A stretch of DNA of 64,000 nucleotides from Ascaris suum (Eukaryota > Nematoda > Chromadorea > Rhabditida > Ascarididae), in the NCBI GenBank assembly GCA_013433145.1, contig CM024178.1, forward strand, positions 4,821,260 through 4,885,259, in the 5' to 3' direction. The position numbers and the translations under genes are program-made. This document shows, one piece after another, positions 53,401 through 64,000 of this stretch (position 1 is the first letter of the stretch; the number at the start of each line of letters is the position of its first letter). The notes under the pieces are model-generated. The model was not told where the DNA came from. It saw only the letters and a list, made by a program, of their open reading frames with translations, and did not search any database.

Positions 53401-53571
53401 TTGGGGAACAATAACTGTCTGCGCGATGAATTCTCCATCAGAGTGAGCATGATGTGTCGAAATACACGGTCGTGCAAGAAAACGACAAAAACAAAAGAAA
53501 AATAAAGCAATAAGGCACAGTGGTGAAATATACGTAAAAACATCGGTCATAATAAGTGGTCCATCGGTCAT
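47416..53571 (-). CDS. Four-exon gene: single-pass membrane protein with three PPxY motifs
   Basis: Exons, in transcript order, are 53571-53382, 52231-52139, 50814-50692 and 47528-47416. All three introns are in phase 1, and the joined frame is 519 nt (172 residues plus TGA). Acceptors are CGCTTCAG, TTTCTTTCAG and TTGTTTCAG. Donors are G|GTTTGC (weak), G|GTACGC and G|GTAATC. Residues 14-32 form a membrane segment (YISPLCLIALFFFCFCRFL), with a short N-terminal part before it. Residues 58-74 are very Arg-rich, which suits the cytosolic side. PPxY motifs are PPKY (111-114), PPAY (125-128) and PPRY (139-142), with PPIH at 88-91. PPxY motifs bind WW domains, as in Nedd4-family ubiquitin ligases. 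An adaptor or trafficking role, as in NDFIP, WBP1/VOPP1-like or Commissureless proteins, is inferred from layout only. The open frame extends upstream of the ATG through a Cys-rich stretch, so a longer N-terminus is possible. Exon 2 is also open in phase 0. Confidence 0.72.
48348..48928 (+). CDS. Candidate small gene inside an intron, opposite strand
   Basis: An ATG-initiated exon at 48348-48462 encodes 38 residues with a helical, Leu/Ala-rich character and ends at an excellent donor, ATCA|GTGAGT (phase 1). An acceptor GATTTGCAG at 48834 opens in phase 1 to a TAA at 48926-48928, with AATAAA overlapping the stop. This gives about 70 residues. A second coding-like stretch at 48477-48609 starts after a TTTCAG acceptor and ends at AAG|GTATCC, but its phase does not match the first exon. 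A further AATAAA lies at about 49157. It sits within the last intron of the PPxY gene. Not recognised. The exon structure is uncertain. Confidence 0.28.
50281..50371 (-). other. Possible alternative exon in the PPxY gene
   Basis: 91 nt on the minus strand bounded by acceptor AATCATCTCAG and a strong donor CCA|GTAAGA. It is open in one frame, but that frame does not match phase 1 of the PPxY gene. Inclusion would add about nine residues and then a stop, removing the third PPxY motif. Confidence 0.25.
52751..52774. repeat. (AAAT)n microsatellite
   Basis: About five tandem AAAT/ATAA units. Confidence 0.8.
53087..53188 (-). other. Possible alternative first exon near the PPxY gene
   Basis: On the minus strand an ATG after an in-frame TAA opens 34 Ser/Arg/Lys-rich codons that end at a consensus donor TCG|GTAAGT in phase 0. 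It lies in intron 1 of the PPxY gene. Phase 0 joining to the next exon reads that exon in its other open frame, then stops in the third exon. It may be noncoding 5' sequence or chance. Confidence 0.2.
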
Positions 53572-58864
<5,293 letters not shown>

Positions 58865-58989
58865 CAAAGTATGCACGTCCTGCTGGTACGCCAACGCAGC
58901 ATGACTTGGGCGCCGAGGAGGAAAATTTCACATCCAGTGATAGAGCTGTTATTGGCGCCTACAAACTTCTCGAGAAGTTGCTGCGATAA
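58865..58989 (+). CDS. Last exon of an unidentified gene (partial)
   Basis: Acceptor ATCATTTGCAG leads into a phase 1 frame of 40 residues ending at TAA, with balanced composition: it begins KYARPAGTPTQHD, then has an acidic EEEN stretch, and ends in an amphipathic helix AYKLLEKLLR. AATAAA repeats follow at 59047-59056. The exon is read in a frame with no ATG of its own. I could not find the exon before it, so the protein is incomplete and unnamed. Confidence 0.45.
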
Positions 58990-59046
58990 TATATTTTTTC
59001 ATAAGACACATATCGCAAAGTATATAACTGCTGCGTTTATGCGTCA

Positions 59047-59056
59047 AATAAATAAA
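59047..59056 (+). promoter_or_regulatory. Overlapping AATAAA poly(A) signals
   Basis: AATAAATAAA, 58 nt after the stop of the 58865-58989 exon. Confidence 0.5.
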
Positions 59057-62019
<2,963 letters not shown>

Positions 62020-62572
62020 ATGTCCGGCATGGACTTTTTTGCCATGTTGAATTTAAACAAAAAACAGGTGAGTGATGAAATGAAACTCTAAGCCTGAGTG
62101 GAAATCAAAACCGAAGTCTAAGATTTTCGACCTAAGCCAATGAATACGGTGTTTCGGCGACAGGTGGCAAGTGAACCTTTATCAAACAAAGGCGACGGTG
62201 GTACAGGAGACAACAAATGAATGAGCGACGATGTACTCATAGACCATGTAAACATACGAGATAGTCGAGAGAGGAGCATATGCACACATATTGTGTTATT
62301 ATGTGCGATCTGCACATTCCAGGCCAATGAAATATTTACACAACAATGCTTTGAGAAGCGCGATACATTTCCTACGCGTTCGGGAATTTGGATTTTAAGG
62401 TAATGAATAAGCGAAGGCGATGGCAAGGCGTTATGAGATTTCAGTTGAGCATACATTTCTCAGAAGTGTTTCTCACTGTTATTGCAGGCGAACAATAAAG
62501 TTCAAAGAAAGCACTTCATTGACTTTTCACACACCGTTACACCTGGCCGCCTGGATGAAATTTAACGATTAA
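62020..62572 (+). CDS. Small spliced gene of unknown function with two possible products
   Basis: Exon 1 is 62020-62067: 16 codons with ATG in the context AAGCC and a strong donor CAG|GTGAGT (phase 0). Exon 2 is 62323-62399, acceptor CACATTCCAG, donor AAG|GTAATG, 25 codons plus two bases. Exon 3 starts at 62488 after TTATTGCAG. With exon 2 the product is 69 residues, ending at TAA 62570-62572. Skipping exon 2 joins 1 to 3 in phase 0 and gives 41 residues, ending at TAA 62563-62565. Both frames of exon 3 are open and protein-like. No known family is recognised, and no AATAAA was seen nearby. The same bases have a 112-codon minus frame, which I treat as a shadow. Confidence 0.4.
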
Positions 62573-64000
62573 TGACGTTTCTTTTAGTTTGTATCTGAAA
62601 CGTTGTTTGCACTCACTGATAACTTGGTTTATCAATTACCAGTACCTATATATTAGCTAACCAAGTGTAACAGTAGACCAATTTCAGCGAATCTCATTTG
62701 TTGTTCACTTGCGGTCACATAACAAAATATTGATTAGACTTTACTGAAGGTCGAAATTTATAAGCTGGTGAATATAAGCTGATTACTCTTCGTTATTCAT
62801 CTTTCGGTGCTTGCACTGCGTTTGAAAACATCGATATCAAGTGGTGATGAGCATCATCAAACCTATACCGCACACATCAACATCCGTCGCGGCACTTTTA
62901 CGTTACTACTATTTGGACGAAAACAACAACTGCCTATTGATAATTTTCTGTACATCTGTTTGCATGCCTGTATAACAGCCCGCCGATCACTTGTACATTT
63001 AACTTCGGGATCGTCATCAATTTTATCTTTCATACATATTTAAAAGCCAAATTATTTACGCTATTTTTTTCGGTCAGTCGCTCCCTTGCGATAAGTGTGC
63101 TGTACGTCTCTCTGCAAACGCCCTCAATATGCCGAAGCAACAACTTTGGTGAATGTTGGAGACATTCAGTGGTTAAAAAACTGCACGCATTTTACACCAG
63201 TTGGTTTCTCAGTTACATCAGTCGAGTGATAACATAATGAACTTCTTGTAAACTATTTAAACATGCCGTTGGATTAAATAAAACACGAAATTTTGTTTTG
63301 CATATTTATTATTCTCTGCTAACTAATGAAATTCGTTAATGAAGTGAGCGAAATGTGAAGACGCAGTATATCGCGAAATTGTTTAGCTCATTTCTTTCTC
63401 GAGATCAATTTTGATGTGTACTCATCGATTATGCCATTTCTAATCAATCAATAGGACAATTCGACAAATTTATAGCAAACAAAAAATTAAAGTCAGTTCA
63501 TTGAAAAGTGCAAAAATGCGAACAAATGCTCAACGTTGGCCTAATTTGCTGATCATTTCATCCGCCTGATTTTTCAGTATACTGCAACCTTCAAAAATTA
63601 ATTGTAAACGAATATTTAAAGTTTTCGCATAAGAAGAGGTCCTCAAGAATATAAGCACTTGAAAATCTATAACTGAAAGATGATTAATTTTAACTCATAT
63701 GTGATTGTGGCTCAGAAATGAGTGGCCGTGAATTCGTGCCATTCTCCATCACCCAAAATTCACCTCAACCATTATTATCCACTCTATTTCTCAGCTCCAT
63801 TTTTCATATCCACTATGACCTTCCCATAGAATAGACATTTCTATGTGATGAAAATAGCAGACTTTTTTCGCTCATTTTCGCTCACTGACTACTTAAGAAA
63901 GCAATCAAAAAACAAAGTGCATCTTATAGATGAAGTTGGTCAACTCAAACAAATACTGTTTTGAATATCCGCACAATTCCCCTTAAAATTACGTTCAATT
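62573..64000. other. Right end, nothing supported
   Basis: One + frame of 78 codons (62807-63043) without splice or signal support. A TTTTTCAG acceptor at about 63575 opens only seven codons. Confidence 0.35.

Noticed and set aside
62118..62456. 112-codon minus frame
   Set aside because: It lies opposite the spliced + strand model with clean splice sites and has no features of its own.

Overview
This is a eukaryotic, probably metazoan, window. Genes in the right half are split by introns, with TTTTCAG-type acceptors and AATAAA signals. That acceptor style and the compact exons fit a nematode best, but no single gene proves it. I recognise no bacterial, viral or transposase gene.

Region 1 (1 to about 30,640) is one head-to-tail array of a roughly 146-147 bp unit. 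Each unit is a 72-nt sequence that folds as a tRNA-Thr on the + strand, followed by a spacer of about 75 bp. Array length divided by period gives about 210 units. Between 16.6 and 30.6 kb I read the units one by one, and about 24 of about 95 keep a fully paired cloverleaf, both Pol III internal boxes and a Thr anticodon. Threonine anticodons AGU, CGU and UGU alternate along the array, with rare GGU and some non-Thr anticodons. The array has higher-order structure: 11.4-20.06 kb is repeated as 20.06-28.25 kb, with smaller duplications elsewhere. The left half carries many small insertions and deletions, which suggests less well polished sequence, real decay, or both.

Region 2 (30,640 to about 32,290) is the right edge. 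The same period continues through about eleven units that look steadily less like a tRNA and then fade out. A tRNA-Thr relic in inverted orientation lies at about 33.0 kb.

Region 3 (32.3-64 kb) is AT-rich and gene-poor, with long (TA)n microsatellites at 55.0, 56.6 and 60.1 kb. By joining splice sites by hand I found one convincing gene: a four-exon minus-strand gene (53571 to 47416) for a 172-residue single-pass membrane protein with three PPxY motifs, which points to a WW-domain/Nedd4-type partner. Weaker + strand models are a two-exon gene at 40438-40972, a small gene at 62020-62572 with two possible splice outcomes, a last exon at 58865-58989 with a poly(A) signal, and a 44-codon secreted-peptide ORF at 35668-35802. 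Most other open frames here look like chance.

The outstanding object is the tRNA-Thr array. It combines features of a tRNA gene cluster (promoters, terminators, conserved anticodon bases 35-36) with features of a satellite (nucleosome-length period, higher-order repeats, decaying edge).
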